NCBI GenBank assembly: GCA_002914805.1
Contig: JXTB01000552.1
Location: forward strand, 196,662 to 260,661
Direction of reading: 5' to 3'
DNA from: Parasponia andersonii
Lineage: Eukaryota > Streptophyta > Magnoliopsida > Rosales > Cannabaceae
DNA: 64,000 nt
Positions 33,761-45,400 of this stretch are shown here, piece by piece; position 1 is the first letter of the stretch, and the number at the start of each line of letters is the position of its first letter. A model generated the notes under the pieces. It was not told the origin of the DNA. It ran no database searches and worked only from the letters and a program-made list of their open reading frames with translations. The position numbers were made by a program, and so were the translations under genes.

Positions 33761-34305
33761 TTCTAAAGCTAAAAAAAATAACAAATTATGCACCAACTAA
33801 ACCAGCTTTATATTTATTTATCTATTTATTTATTTTTTTCCGATTGGCATTTAGGCCGTGCTATGTTATGACGACTTTCAAACTATTCTACTTATTATCA
33901 TCCTCATTTGAGATGATTGGATCTGTATCTCATCGTAACACTTGTACATCAATAGACAATTTAAACTAGTGGACCATAGCAAATTGTTCCATGTTTTATG
34001 ATTTCCAATCCTTGAAGATTTATTTAATTTTTAGACAAAATTTGTTAAGTTGCAACTAAAGGTTCTTCTTTTAAAAAAAGAGAAACAGAACTTTGTCATT
34101 GCATAGCTTGGAGGAGGGACTCGAACTTGTTACGTTTATACGTTGAAATGAGCAATAATTGCTAATAAATTATGCATAAAACCACACATAAAGAGTAGGT
34201 TGACATTACAAAAGTCCGTATAAAGTTCTTTTTGGTATATTTGACATTACAAAAGATGGTAAAGTTCAGAGGAGAAATGTGTTAAGAATGGAAAGATCTT
34301 ATAAG
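33761..34305. other. Intergenic stretch
   Basis: Nothing recognisable. Confidence 0.5.
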
Positions 34306-34640
34306 AGCATCTCCAAAGACATTTTATTACCCATTTTATGCTAAAATTTAGCATTTCATTAAAAAAGAAAAAAAGTCTTGAACGTCAAATATAGCATACA
34401 TTTTGGCATATTCTATTTTTTGTGTTAATTATAACATAAAAAATAGCACATGCAAAATTTGAGTACGTATAAAAATTTATAATATTGTAATTATAAACAT
34501 GTATTTAAGTTTGTAATTTTGTCATTAGTACGTGTTAGAATGTACAACATTACTATTATAATATTTATTAAATTTTATAATATAGTCACTATTTACAACA
34601 TAGTCAATTTAATTTTAGCCGTGTGAACATAATATTGCTC
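34306..34640. mobile_element. MITE with GAGCATCTCC / TTGCTC ends
   Basis: The left end GAGCATCTCCAAAGAC is the common plant MITE terminus. The reverse complement of the right end is GAGCAATATTATG. The flanks are symmetrical (TATAA before, TTATA after), compatible with a T/A-rich target site. Arms beyond the first bases are poorly conserved, so the right border is tentative. Confidence 0.45.
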
Positions 34641-36099
34641 TTATATAAAATTGAAAATATGTATAAATTTTACAATATTACCAATTTAATACATATATGC
34701 TCTTTTTATATTTTTTTTTTCATTAAATTTTATTCACAATATTTATCTCACTAAATTTTATAAATTAGATTTCTCGTCATTTCTTCGTGGATAGAATTTA
34801 TCAAATTCAGCTTCTAACTTGAGAGGTACTTCAATTTATTTATTTGGTAGGAGAGGATGGGTAAACAGTTTTATGCTAATCTTTTACACGTGAAGATACA
34901 AAATGGTAAGTGACATTAATTTGATTTATAAATAGTTGTTTTTGGGAAACTCAAACACCATATATAATTTGACGAATACTAGCCGCCAGGAACACTCATC
35001 ACAGGAAAAGATCCCATAATTAAAGGGGTATAGTACAGTTTTTCATTTTCTCGTATAAAATTTAGGTTAATCAAATAGCAATTAGATGTAAAACTTTATA
35101 TAATAAATAGAACAAGCACTAATTTAAGTTATTAATATTTCCTAACTAGTTTACATTATTTTTTTCTTTGAAAAACTAGGGCTAGATAAACTAATTTTTT
35201 TTCAACAAAAATTTGGACCAAATTATCCACATAATTTTAAATTGTGTTGTCTCAATGGAAGTGTAAAAATCGATAAGCATAATAAGTAACTATTGTCGTT
35301 ACAATGACATAAGTACAGTACACAGTGAGACACGATAGACACAATGACTAAGTCCGTTTGACACAATTAATTTGCAAAAACAAAGTAATAAAAATAAATT
35401 TTGGTAAAACTTTTTACTATAATTTTTATGTTTGAAAATCAAATTTTCTGAACAAAAATTAAAATAAGTAAAATTTGAAGCATTTATTCAATATATTTAG
35501 ATTTGTAGAATAATTTATGCTTAACAATAGTAATTCTTAAAAATAATTCTTTGAATTCAAATATTTTGATGAAGAACATTGAAAATGGTTAAAACAAATT
35601 TTAGAAAAAAAAAATAATAAAGAAGAAAAAATATTTTGTCATTTTTTAAAAAAAAGCGCTTAACATAATTTGATTTTATGTTTATAATTCAATTCGTGAC
35701 AATTATAAGTAGAAGGTTCAAATTCTTCAGTAATTGGTAAACAAGTTGTTTAGTTTAGGCACAAAAGATCAAAAAAAAAAAAACAGGATTAGACATATGA
35801 AAATAACATATTTTTAGTGAAACAATATAATTTGTGGAGTAGTAATATTTGCTTATTAATTACCAAATTTTCTCCTCTTTTTTTTTTTTTCCAAAGTTAT
35901 TGGTGGAAGTTGTCAAATAAGTCACTAATGTTTTAGGTAGTGCATTTGACCTTATAAAAATAAATAAATGGTGCATGTGACTAAATTGCTAATTAAAAGG
36001 CAATTAAGTTGATCCAGCTTGTTCAACCTACAAAAATATATTGAAACAATAAGTCACCAATTATAAAGAAAATAAATATTACTTTTCAAGTTCTAATCA
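34641..36099. other. Intergenic stretch
   Basis: A/T-rich, with nothing recognisable. Confidence 0.5.
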
Positions 36100-36500
36100 A
36101 CAACCAACACATAATGTAACAACTTATTTGACGAAGAAATTTTTTGTACGCTTTATCACTTCTGTATAGACTTAAGAGTGATGGTGTGACACCACCAATT
36201 AAGGAATGCCTCATGGGCCCACGTAATGTTTTTGGAATGAATAGGTAGGAGGAATGTTTGCGTGCGAAATATTTGTAAACATTGATGGTGTGGTGGAAAG
36301 TGGGTTCCACCAGGAGTCTTGTCGTGACTCGTGGGGGCCAAAGTTGAAACATTTAAGACCCACCATAGACTAAGTGGGCTATAATTTTCGTATCACATGG
36401 GCCCAACCGCGAAGCTTGCTTTGACTGAAACATGAAAACTTGCTTGCCTGCCTCACTATGGTGCCAATTACCAAAGGGAAACGGAGAGGAGTAGGATTTT
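36100..36500. other. Moderately G+C-rich unique-looking segment
   Basis: Composition rises here, with GGGCCCAC/GTGGG words (CATGGGCCCACGT near 36211, CATGGGCCCAACCG near 36397). TGGGCC(C) words are frequent in plant core promoters. Open frames on the minus strand (36086-36352, 36379-36573) have no recognisable domain, so I do not call a gene. No transposon ends are seen. Confidence 0.3.
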
Positions 36501-37664
36501 TTTTGGCCCCAGATAACATTTTTGATGCATTTTTCAGGGATACTTTACAAAGACTGGTCATTTTTATAATCACTAGTAGTCATTTTTATTTATGATTAAT
36601 GTTGTGCGCAAAAAATATCCATTATAAAAGAGTGCAAGCACAAATGCCAAGTGTACACAATTACTCAACAAAAAGCATTTAAATTTTCGGCAACAACAAC
36701 AAGTGACGTGCTCACAAATCAAGCTAACAAGCTCATTATTATTTGATTGCAAAATTAGTCACTAGTTTTATACGAACACCCCCGGCTCACGGAAAACTAG
36801 CTAGTTCATTGCCAAAACTAGCTAGGAGAAGACCCAATATGCTGAAATTCCAAGGAGACTACGTAATTACTACGGTTTCTTTTAAAAAGTGGACAATTAA
36901 ACCAAAATTTGGCTAATTATTATTCTAGAGCTAATTCATTCAAAATTTAGATAATTAGAGAATATTTATAATTATCTTAATATTTTAAGATAATCATACT
37001 ATACGAGACAATGTACGCAGATGTAAACGATTATGACTCTTCTCCTACGTTCTTATTCATATTTTTCAACCAATTCATAAGCGTACTAATTTGTTGAATT
37101 GAAAATATAGTTATGTAAACATTCTCTCCATATATATATATATATATATATATTTTGAGGAATAGCATAGAGATCTTTAATACGATCTATATCCTTAATA
37201 CAATGTTTCAAGTTTTATGTGAAAGTATTTTAAAATATGGAATAGAGTCCATGTGTTTATCGGTTAAAACCAACTAATCAAAAGGAAGATAAATAGAAAC
37301 TCAATTTATATTACTTAAGGATAGAACTTTTTTTTTTCGAGGTATAATAAGGATAAATAGATTATCTCAATTTCTCAATGTCAATGTACTTACTATCTTA
37401 AACGTTATTTTGTAATTATTATCCCAAACGTTAGTTATTTAAACATGTAGAATATAAATATTCCTATTTTTTTCCCTAGAATTAAGTCAGTTTTCGATTT
37501 TCACTTATCCTTTTTCCTATTAATAGACCACACTAATTTAACTCCCTCAATTATTTTTTAAAGCAAAAAGTTAAATATTTACCTCCTTTTTTTGGCCACC
37601 ACCACCTCCTTTTTTGGCCTCCACCAAACTCAAATGAGCTATCAGAAGATTCTAAAATTGGAAA
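36501..37664. other. Intergenic stretch
   Basis: Contains the (TA)n tract at 37131-37153. No gene is recognised. Confidence 0.5.
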
Positions 37665-37900
37665 TGTAATATTTTGGAGTTACAAAATTTATTTTGGACC
37701 ATTATTTAGCCTCATGATTCTGAGTTAATAACCAAAACTTTTTGATTGTTATGTTATAATAGCCAAACATTTTTCAATCAGATGTAATATTTTGGAGTTA
37801 CAAAATTTATTTTGGACCATTATTTAGCCTCATGATTCTGAATTAATAACCAAAACATTTTGATTGTTATGTTATAATAGCCAAATATTTTTCAATCATG
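37665..37900. repeat. Two-copy tandem duplication, period 118 bp
   Basis: TGTAATATTTTGGAGTTACA starts at 37665 and again at 37783. The copies match nearly base for base to TTTTTCAATCA. The unit lies just upstream of a TATA-bearing LTR-like sequence and would form part of its U3 region. Confidence 0.9.
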
Positions 37901-38345
37901 TTAATGAGATGTTAATGGCTTGATTTTCCCATGGACACTATAAAAGGAGACATTTTCTTTCACTTTTACACACACCAAACCATTTCAGCTTATATCTTAC
38001 TCATTTCCTTTGTGGCAGTTAGGAAATATTTAGTTGGTGGTGAGAGAGTTAGAGTTCTTCTTTTTCAATGTGGTGGAGCTCTCTTGAGTTCTGATGATTA
38101 GAGTTTGAGCATTGCTTAGTTCATTGGAAGTAGCAAGTTGGTGCGACCTTGTTATTTATGATCCATTTTATCTTAAGAAACAGACGTTGTTAACATTCGT
38201 CTAGGTACCCTGATGAGGAGACGTAACTGTTTTAAGGAAATTGTGTCAAACACAAAACTTGGTTTAGATTCTTTAAACACTTTTATCATTTTGATTATTG
38301 TTATTGTTATAAATTAATTCTGATTAATTTAGTTATGCAATTTGC
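37901..38345 (+). mobile_element. LTR-like remnant, copy A (TATA box at 37939)
   Basis: TATAAAA at 37939-37945 lies within ACACTATAAAAGGAGAC. About 180 bp downstream is a block GTTCATTGGAAGTAG...TATCTTAAGAAACAGACG...GGAGACGTAACTGTTTTAAG...AATTGTGTC. The same block, diverged but in the same order and at the same distance from a TATA box, is found at 54982-55320. This arrangement fits the U3-R-U5 part of an LTR. No gag or pol is attached. Confidence 0.5.
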
Positions 38346-39300
38346 TTTATTTTTATATTACTTATTTTTCTAGACTTATTATTATTTGCAATAATTTTTA
38401 ATAGCACTTACATGGGCTATGTCTCAATTAAAAAGAACGATATTTGACGCAGTCCTTTATTCAAAGTTATATGCGTTATTCTTATACCAGTTTTTCCTCT
38501 TTTGCTTGGACTTTTTGTGAATATATGGGAGCTACTTAGATTCCTGGAAACCCACACAACTTTTATTTTCTTCTTTTGTTTGTCCTGTTGTCCTTTAATC
38601 TTTTCTTTTTTATTTTATATATTTTTTTTCCTTTCCTTTTGGACTCGTTGCCTTGAAGTTCCGAGTGGAAGAAAAATTATTGTCTTAATGAAAAGTAGAT
38701 TGAATATTTGAGATTAATTTCTGAAATAATGTTCACAAGGATTACGTAATTTTCCAATGCATTTAGACATATTTTTCATGTGCACAGCCAGAAGACCATT
38801 TTTAGAAAACACCAACCAAACGGGCCCTTGAAGCGATGTCTGAAGAAGATAAGCATTTTTTAATGGTTTTTTGTTTTAGTTGGAGTTGGGGAATTCAAAC
38901 TTCAGATTTTTCTGAGTTCTTTAGAGGATGCGTAGTTGCTATTAGAATAAGTTTACAACCGCGTACATTCATTTCATCTCAAAATAAATTAGAAAATAAA
39001 TACATAGCCAATTGTACTCAGAATTTCACATATATCCTAGAGAAGATTGTAATTGAAACTTGTTGGGTTTGACGTATTGTATAATTGCTTCCATGAAAAG
39101 TAGTAGTGAGACGTCCAAAGGGAACTGCTTTCATTTTTATGCCCAACTCTAAAAGAAGTTTAGTGACGGTAGTTTTACAAGGTTTTTTCTTTTTTCTTTT
39201 TTTTTTCCCCCCTTGAAAACAAAATATATATATAAAACTAGAAGATTGGTACGTACTGTCTGTTTGTTTTTCTTACACGTTATAATTACCTTTGTATTTT
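38346..39300. other. Intergenic; one MITE-type end near 38810-38826
   Basis: CCAACCAAACGGGCCCTT at 38812-38829 looks like an inverted (AG)GGCCCGTTTGGTTGG terminus of a MITE, but its partner end is not found. Open frames 38502-38711 and 38836-39072 lack recognisable domains. Confidence 0.35.
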
Positions 39301-40406
39301 TGGTTAATGGCACTATTGGTCCCCATATATTATCATTTTGAAGTATTGGTCATCAATTTTTTTTGTGTGCCATTTAAATACTAAACGTTTCTCGTTTTGG
39401 CACCATTGGTCATTTTAAAATATTCCATTCAAGATTCCGTTAAAATTTATTTGAATGAGATAAATTTTACATTATTAACCTTGATTTTTCAATTGTTTAA
39501 TAATTTGGTCCCTATTTTTTTGTACTCATATTTCTGATTAACAATATTGCTTCTGTTAATCTTTCGGAAAAGTAAAATTCTAAAAAATTAATTTTTTAAT
39601 AGTTTGGCAGATACAATAACATAAAGAAATGAACATTTAATGGAAAACTATAAAATTTTTTAGGTTTATTTGTTGTAAATAGTTAATTTATTTTTTAAAA
39701 TAACCATTCATAATTACACGAACTTTTAATAGATATAGTAAATTTTTAGTCAAATATGACTAGTATAAAAGCGTGTATGTAATTTTTTTTTGTTTTAAAA
39801 TACTAATAATTAATGGAAAACATAAAATGTTTTAGGATTATTTGCTACAAATAATTAATTATTTTTTTAGAATAATCATTCATAATCACATGAATATTTA
39901 ATAGATATAGTAAATTTTCAGTCAAATTTGACTAGTATAAAATCGTATATATGAATTTTTTTTTGTTTAAAAAATGATAAGATAATTATTTTTTGTTCAT
40001 AAAGTTACTATAGTTTGATTTTATTCATTAAGTTACTATAGTTTGACATAAACTAAGGTTTATTAGCATAATTGTTTTTTTGAATAATTTAGTTTTTAAA
40101 TGAATTATTTTTTTAATATCCGTCTCTAAATTTTAATTTTCTGAAAGATCGGCAGATGCAATATTGTTAATTGAAAATATAAGTACAAAAAAATAGGGAT
40201 CAAATTGTTAAATTGAAAAATCGAGATCAATGGTATAAAATTTCTCTCATTCAAATGAATTTTAATGGAATCTTGGATAGAATATATCAAAAGGACTAAT
40301 AGTACTAAAAAGAGAAACGTTTAGTGCTTAAATGCTATAAAACAAAAGGTTGAGAATCAATATGCCAAACTAGTAATAGATTGGGAACCAACGGTGCCAA
40401 TAACCC
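39301..40406. mobile_element. Long-TIR element, about 1.1 kb (Mutator-like or fold-back)
   Basis: The left arm begins TGGTTAATGGCACTATTGGT. The right arm in reverse complement begins GGGTTATTGGCACCGTTGGT. The arms stay alignable for about 300 bp, through ACTAAACGTTTCTC, CAAGATTCC(G/A)TTAAAATT, TTTGAATGAGA and TTTTTTTGTACT(C/T)ATATTT. The interior holds a direct tandem repeat (39637-39975) and no transposase. Long TIRs suggest a Mutator-like origin. The flanks (TTGTATTTT and TTTTTTTTT) are too simple to prove a 9 bp duplication. Confidence 0.7.
39637..39978. repeat. Tandem duplication, period 173 bp, inside the long-TIR element
   Basis: TTAATGGAAAAC(T)ATAAAAT... occurs at 39637 and 39810. Both copies continue through AATAGATATAGTAAATTTT and GACTAGTATAAAA(G/T)CGT to a TTTTTTTTGTTT end. 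Confidence 0.8.
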
Positions 40407-40945
40407 TTTTTTTTTTTCTTGAACTAAAAGTTGTCTTGAGTTTGGAGACGAAGAAATCTATTAGTAAAAAAAACTGAAAAAAAAAAAACATATCTTTGTC
40501 TCATAGAATCTTAAAAGTTAAACCACCTGAAAAAAAAAATTAAAAGATAAATGATTCTTCACCTATTTAATAAATGGCCTTTTTGTGCTAAGTGACCTTG
40601 TTTTAGTATATAAATTTATATTGAAGAAATTTGATATCATGTGGTAAAAAAAAAAAAAAAAACATAAAAATTCCAGATTGTCTCTTTTTATTTTTGAAAA
40701 ATTTTGAATTTATATAGAAAATACCACTTTTAAAGTTTATTTAGAAACATATCACTTTTATTACTTGATAGGTTCAAGAGATAGCCATTTAACAAAATGT
40801 GACTTTTATTATTTTTATCACTTTTTTACCTTTTCAAAATCTAAATTTGTCAAGGTTTTATTAGGCTACTCAATGTAAACAATCCAATAGTTTTCAAACA
40901 AATTATTCATCTTAAATTATTCAATTTTTTGAACTTTGGGCGTAC
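40407..40945. other. Intergenic stretch
   Basis: A/T-rich with poly-A runs. Nothing recognisable. Confidence 0.5.
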
Positions 40946-40950
40946 ACTTC

Positions 40951-41913
40951 AGATACGAACCTCGCTAATTTGAGACGAAATTCGAAATAAGGATGATGCT
41001 TAAGACCATTCTATCATTAGATTCGGATAGAAAATCTCGATCCAACACCTATAAAGAGATGTGAACCTTGGTATAAAGGAGGACGCTACAATTAAGGATG
41101 GAAAACTCGATTGATAAGTCAAGATATGAATGTTATAGAGAAATTTGATAAGTTCGAAATAGTTCTAAAAGAACCAAAGAGAAATTGCTCTCAATTTTAA
41201 TGACTATTTTTTTTTTTGAAAAGTGGGGCTTAACTAATGACCACCACTTACTACAAATTTAAAGAAAAATAACACACACACTACCAAGATTTGAACCCCT
41301 GACCTCCTCAAACTCACACACACATCCCTCAAGCCTTGGACCAACTGAGCTAGCCATAGTTAGTCAATTTTAATGGCTATTTAAATACATAGGGAGCACG
41401 AAATTGGTAGCTAGAAAACACCTAAGAAGCTGCCTAAAAAAAGAAAAGGAAACTAAAATAACCTAATTAGAATTCTGAGAATTGATTTACTACAATTGCT
41501 CTAAAACAAGCCTACTTCACAATAATAAAAAAAAAAAAGAAAGTATCTTAATTGGCATGCAAGTCTTACAACTCAGCAATAAAAATTATAATAAATAAAT
41601 AAATAAGAAAGATAATTTAGCTAAAATGCAGCCAGTCATTCTCTTTGATGAGTCAAAAATGGGTAAGTCACCCAAATTAGAAAACTAGACTTATAATTCA
41701 CGCATCCTTTGAGTTGTCCTATTTGGAAAGCCTTTTCTAGATTATTATAAAGCTTGAATCATGGAAATCCAACCTTTTGGAGAATTCACCTCAATCCAAG
41801 CACTTTGAATCAGTCCATTGAAAGACTCTTTGAATCTTTTAACTCGAACTCTTATGACCAGTCTAATTAGAACTTAAATTAGCTCCTTTGTAATCATACC
41901 TTGATTTGCATCA
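40951..41913 (-). repeat. 3' LTR of the gypsy element
   Basis: On the minus strand it runs from TGATGCAAATCAAGG to ...GGTTCGTATCT; the final CA has become CT. It is 963 bp long because a SINE with its target duplication is inserted. It aligns along its length with 46070-46935. Confidence 0.9.
41191..41378 (-). mobile_element. tRNA-derived SINE with target duplication
   Basis: On the minus strand the body (about 41363 down to 41208) opens near CTATGGCTAGCTCAGTTGG, whose TAGCTCAGTTGG (41341-41352) fits the pol III A box. About 45 bp further on is GGTTCAAATC (41288-41297), a B box. The body ends in an A tail (T run at 41206-41217 on the plus strand). It is flanked by TCAATTTTAATGACTA (41191-41206) and TCAATTTTAATGGCTA (41364-41379), a 16 bp duplication with one mismatch. 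The other LTR lacks it, confirming insertion. The tRNA of origin is not determined. Confidence 0.88.
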
Positions 41914-41927
41914 TTCCTTTCCTCTTG
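41914..41927 (-). promoter_or_regulatory. Polypurine tract of the gypsy element
   Basis: The minus strand reads AAGAGGAAAGGAA directly before the 3' LTR start TGATGCA, as expected for second-strand priming in reverse transcription. Confidence 0.8.
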
Positions 41928-42044
41928 AAAAGGATTTTTCCTCAAATCATTACCTACATCAAAAGAAGATAAATCAGAAATATTAAAAGTTGCACTAACA
42001 TTATACTCACCAGGTAAATCTAATTTGTAGGTATTGTCATTGAT
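41914..42044 (-). pseudogene. End of the gypsy pol frame, beyond the nested insertion
   Basis: The minus strand reads INDNTYKLDLPGEYNVSATF then NISDLSSFDVGNDLRKNPFQ, the conserved C-terminal tail of gypsy Pol. It continues the frame that stops at 42939 on the other side of the inserted element. It overlaps the polypurine tract, so pol ran almost to the 3' LTR. Confidence 0.85.
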
Positions 42045-42049
42045 GCACT

Positions 42050-42933
42050 TAATAAGTGTATTTTACACTTATCTTTACTATTCTTTCGAGCTTAAGAATT
42101 GCTCGTCTTTGAGCTTTTTTTACTTGTTTTGTTGTTTTTTATACATATTTCAGGTGAGAGGTCATTAAGAGGAGAATTTCGACTTTCCAAGTGAAACTGA
42201 GGCTAAACTAAGGCAATTTCGATTATTTGCCAGCAAAAATAGACAAACGAATATTCCAGCAGTGTTAGTAGTGCCAGAATGAAAGAAATTCGGCAAAACT
42301 AGGTACTATAGTGCCAAAAGTTACAGAGAACTGGCCACTAAATAGATTTTTGTTGTGAAATCTATAAAAACTTGGGAAGAGGATTATAGATTTGGATATA
42401 GATAGAATATCATAATGTCACCTAGTTTAGGGTAAGTTTGTATATGATAGGAATATACCTATGTAACTTGTCCAACTTTGTGTGAGAATGATCAAACTTA
42501 ATGAATCTAATTTATGTTAGGAGTAACATATTATCTTGTTTAGATATTTTCACTTATGTTTTGGAAAGAATTTTGTGAATACTTAAGGATTCTTGATTAT
42601 CAATTCTATATGGATAATTGTTTTATAAGGAAAACTAGTAGTTGGAGGAGTTAGAAGATAGATTGAATCCCTAGGTTCCCTACTACGGCTTTAAGAATTA
42701 TTTTGGTTGCTTAGTTTTTAATTTCTTTTCTTTCCTTTTACGTTGTTATTTACATTTTAATTCTTGCACAAAACCATCGAATATTGTTATCTGGATAAAT
42801 TAGAAACTAGTTTTGATTAGTACTTAGCATTTGTAAATTACGTACTTCTCGTAATATCGACACTCTCTTACTCTATATTACTTATTGCAATCCATATACT
42901 TGTGATGTTTATGTGTTAGAAATAGCCCCAATA
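42050..42933 (+). mobile_element. LTR-like element nested in the gypsy pol gene, 884 bp
   Basis: It starts TAATAAGTGTATTTTACAC and ends AGAAATAGCCCCAATA. It is homologous to the element at 15416-16850 but in the opposite orientation and about 550 bp shorter. It splits the pol frame exactly between LLEH and INDN. The flanks are GCACT (42045-42049) and GTGCT (42934-42938). Each differs by a single transition from GCGCT, the sequence a typical pol frame would have here, so a decayed 5 bp duplication is likely. Confidence 0.75.
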
Positions 42934-42938
42934 GTGCT

Positions 42939-43260
42939 CAAGGAGTTGAAATGGTCCATCTTCTCTCAGAAGCAACTTAGAACATCTTTGGGCAAGGAAC
43001 CTTTCCTTCCTCATGTGCAACTAAACCTAATCTCTAAGTTAAAAGACCATTTGTTGTCGCCTTTTATTGGCTTGTGTTGCATATTGCTCTATTTTCCTTT
43101 CAATGTTGAGTTTTACCTTCTCATGTATCTGCTTAATAAATTCAGCTTTTCATTTCCCATCGAAATTTACATGCTCAGGCAAAAGTAATGGTGATAAATT
43201 TAAAGGAGTTAAAGGATTAAAACCATCAACAATTTTAAATGGTGAATATTTCACAACGAT
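42939..43260 (-). pseudogene. Gypsy integrase C-terminal region
   Basis: The minus strand reads [11 protein letters not shown], stop, KAE, then FIKQIHEKVKLNIERKIEQY, ATQANKRRQQMVF and LHMRKERFLAQRCSKLLLRE. This is the conserved region after the integrase core that carries the GPF/GPY-like motif (DGPFQLLEH at its end). Several stops interrupt it. Plus-strand open frames at 42913-43285 are shadows. Confidence 0.8.
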
Positions 43261-43299
43261 TGTAAGTAAACTCAATATGTGGTAAATACTCTTCCTAAG

Positions 43300-44060
43300 T
43301 TTTGACATTCTTTTTAATAATAGTCCTCAACAAAGTAGACAAAAACCTATTCACTACTTCAATTTGACCATCAGTTTGTGGATGACAAGTAGTAGAAAAT
43401 AATAACTTAGTTCCTAATTTAAACTACAAAGTCTTCTAAAAGTAACTTAAGAACTTACCGTCTCTATCTAAAATAATTGTTCTAGGTATGTCATGTAATC
43501 TTACAATCTCCATAAAGAATAAATCAGCAACATGGGAAGCATCATTAGTTTTATGATAGGGAATAAAATGTATCATCTTAGAAAATCTATCCACCACTAC
43601 AAAATTGAATCTCTACCTCGTTTAAACCTAGGTAAACTTAACACAGAGTCCATTGAAATATCAATCTAAGGCTTACTAAGAACGGGTAGCAGTGTATATA
43701 AACCATGAAGTTGCACTCCAGATTTCGCCTGCCTATATATGACACATCTACGATAAATTCTCTCAACATCTCATTTCATGTATGGCCAATAAAAGTGTTC
43801 TTGTAAAACAACTAAGGTCTTAGCAACTCCAAAATGTCCAGTTAACCCTCCCTCATGTGACTCTCTAACTAATATGTCTCGCACAGAACAATTAGGCACA
43901 CGTAATTTATTCTCTTGAAATAAGAAATCCTCACGTCTAAAGTACTTGCAATTGGTTGTCTTTTCACAAGATACATACTCTTCACAAAATACATAGTCTA
44001 AAGGATATAATTCTTTAATATACTCAAAACCAAGTATTTTAGCACCAAGAGTATAAAGTA
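43300..44060 (-). pseudogene. Gypsy integrase: zinc-binding and catalytic core
   Basis: The H2C2 zinc-binding part reads [20 protein letters not shown] then [10 protein letters not shown], followed by a Cys pair region. The catalytic core shows KPxIDISMDSVLSLPRFKRG, [31 protein letters not shown] and [12 protein letters not shown]. These contain the expected first and second catalytic Asp. A Trp codon has become TAG near 43670. One base is lost near 43590 and further stops follow, so no functional integrase can be made. Confidence 0.88.
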
Positions 44061-44069
44061 ATATGTACC

Positions 44070-44490
44070 TGCGAGAAAGTGATTTGGCAACGATGTTTTC
44101 TATATCTTTTTTATATCGAATGATGTATAGAAACATCTCAATGAATTTCACCCATCGTGCATGCCTTTTATTCAACTTGTGTTGACCTTTCATGTGTTTC
44201 AAGGACTCATGATCTATATGGATCATGAATTCTTTAGGCCATAGGTAGTGTTACCATGTCTCTAAAGTCCAAACCAATGCATACAACTTCTTATCATAAG
44301 TCAAGTAGTTTAAGGTTGCTTCACTTAGCTTCTCAATAAAGTAAGCAATTGGTCGTCCTTCCTGCACTAAAACAACACCTATACTAATTCCTGAAGTATC
44401 ACATTCAATTTTAAACATTTTATTAAAATTAGGTAAAGACAATAAGGAAGCGTTGGTCAGTTTTTACTTGATCAGTTGAAATGCCTTCTC
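44070..44490 (-). pseudogene. Gypsy RNase H domain
   Basis: The stretch [20 protein letters not shown] (first catalytic Asp), [28 protein letters not shown], a stop at about 44248, then [25 protein letters not shown] and [15 protein letters not shown] is the reverse-transcriptase-type RNase H of gypsy elements. The usual VADALSRR has become VAKSLSRR, losing a catalytic Asp. Confidence 0.88.
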
Positions 44491-45400
44491 TTATTTATCT
44501 CTCCACTTGAAACCAATATTTTTCTTGATTACTTCGATAAGTGGTGCAGCTAATGTGCTAATGTCTTTCACAAACTGCCGGTAAAAACTAGCAAGGCCAT
44601 GAAAATTTCTCATATTTCCTATAGTTGTTGGACTTGGCCACTCATGTATCTTCTCCTCATCAACCTGTATACTCTGTGCACTCACAACAAATCCTAGAAA
44701 CACAAGTTTATCGGTGCAAAAGGTATATTTCTTCAGATTAGTAAACAACTTTTCTTTCCTAAGCATATCTAAGATAGATTTCAAATGTACTACATGTTCA
44801 TCTAAGTTTTTCCTATAAATCATAATATCATCAAAATATACCATAACGAATTTTCCAATAAATGCATGCAAAATATGATTCACTATATGCATGAAAGTAG
44901 TATAAGCATTAGTTACTCTAAAAGGCATAACTAACCACTCATATAAACTATATTTAGTTTTTAAATATCGTTTTCCATTCATCGCCCCTTTTCATTATGA
45001 TTTGATGATATCTATTTTTTAAATCAATTTTAGAAAATACACAAGAACCATGTAATTCATCCAACATGTCATCTAAGCGAGATATAGTATGATGATACTT
45101 TACTGTTATATTGTTAATTGCTCAGGAATCAACACATATTCTCTATGATCCATCCTTCTTATGAACCAAAATTACCGGAACTGCACATAGACTCATGTTT
45201 TCTTTTTCTATCAATTCACTAACCTACCTTTGAAGCTCCTTTGTCTCCTCTGGTTTACTCTTATAAGCTGGTCGATTTGGAATAGAAGTGCCGGGTACAA
45301 AATTAATCTAATGTTCTATTCCCCTAATTGGAGGTAAACCATAGGGCACCTTGTCAGGAATGACATCCTCAAATTCCTACAATAGAGAAATTACAGAACT
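44491..45400 (-). pseudogene. Gypsy reverse transcriptase
   Basis: The minus strand shows DKVPYGLPPIRGIEH, RPAYKSKPEETKELQ and VPVILVHKKDGS.RICVDS (with stops), then an open 163-residue frame from 44982. That frame carries FMHIVNHILHAFIGKFVMVY, the active site YFDDIMIY at about 44830, FLGFVVSAQSIQVDEEKIHE and FHGLASFYRQFVKDISTLAA, followed by PL. YFDD is intact, but upstream stops and a frame shift near 44985 make it inactive. Confidence 0.92.

Noticed and set aside
35700-35730. GGTTCAAATTC near 35714 as a possible second SINE or tRNA B box
   Set aside because: There is no A box at the right distance and no tail or duplication.
36086-36573. Minus-strand frames in the G+C-richer segment
   Set aside because: No recognisable domain, no splice-supported extension, and overlapping frames in different phases.
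41288-41352. A and B boxes suggesting a tRNA gene
   Set aside because: The tRNA-like part is the head of a SINE with an A tail and target duplication. It is not a complete tRNA gene.
42913-43285. Plus-strand frames of 72-91 codons with hydrophobic stretches
   Set aside because: They are the complement of the gypsy integrase C-terminal region on the minus strand.
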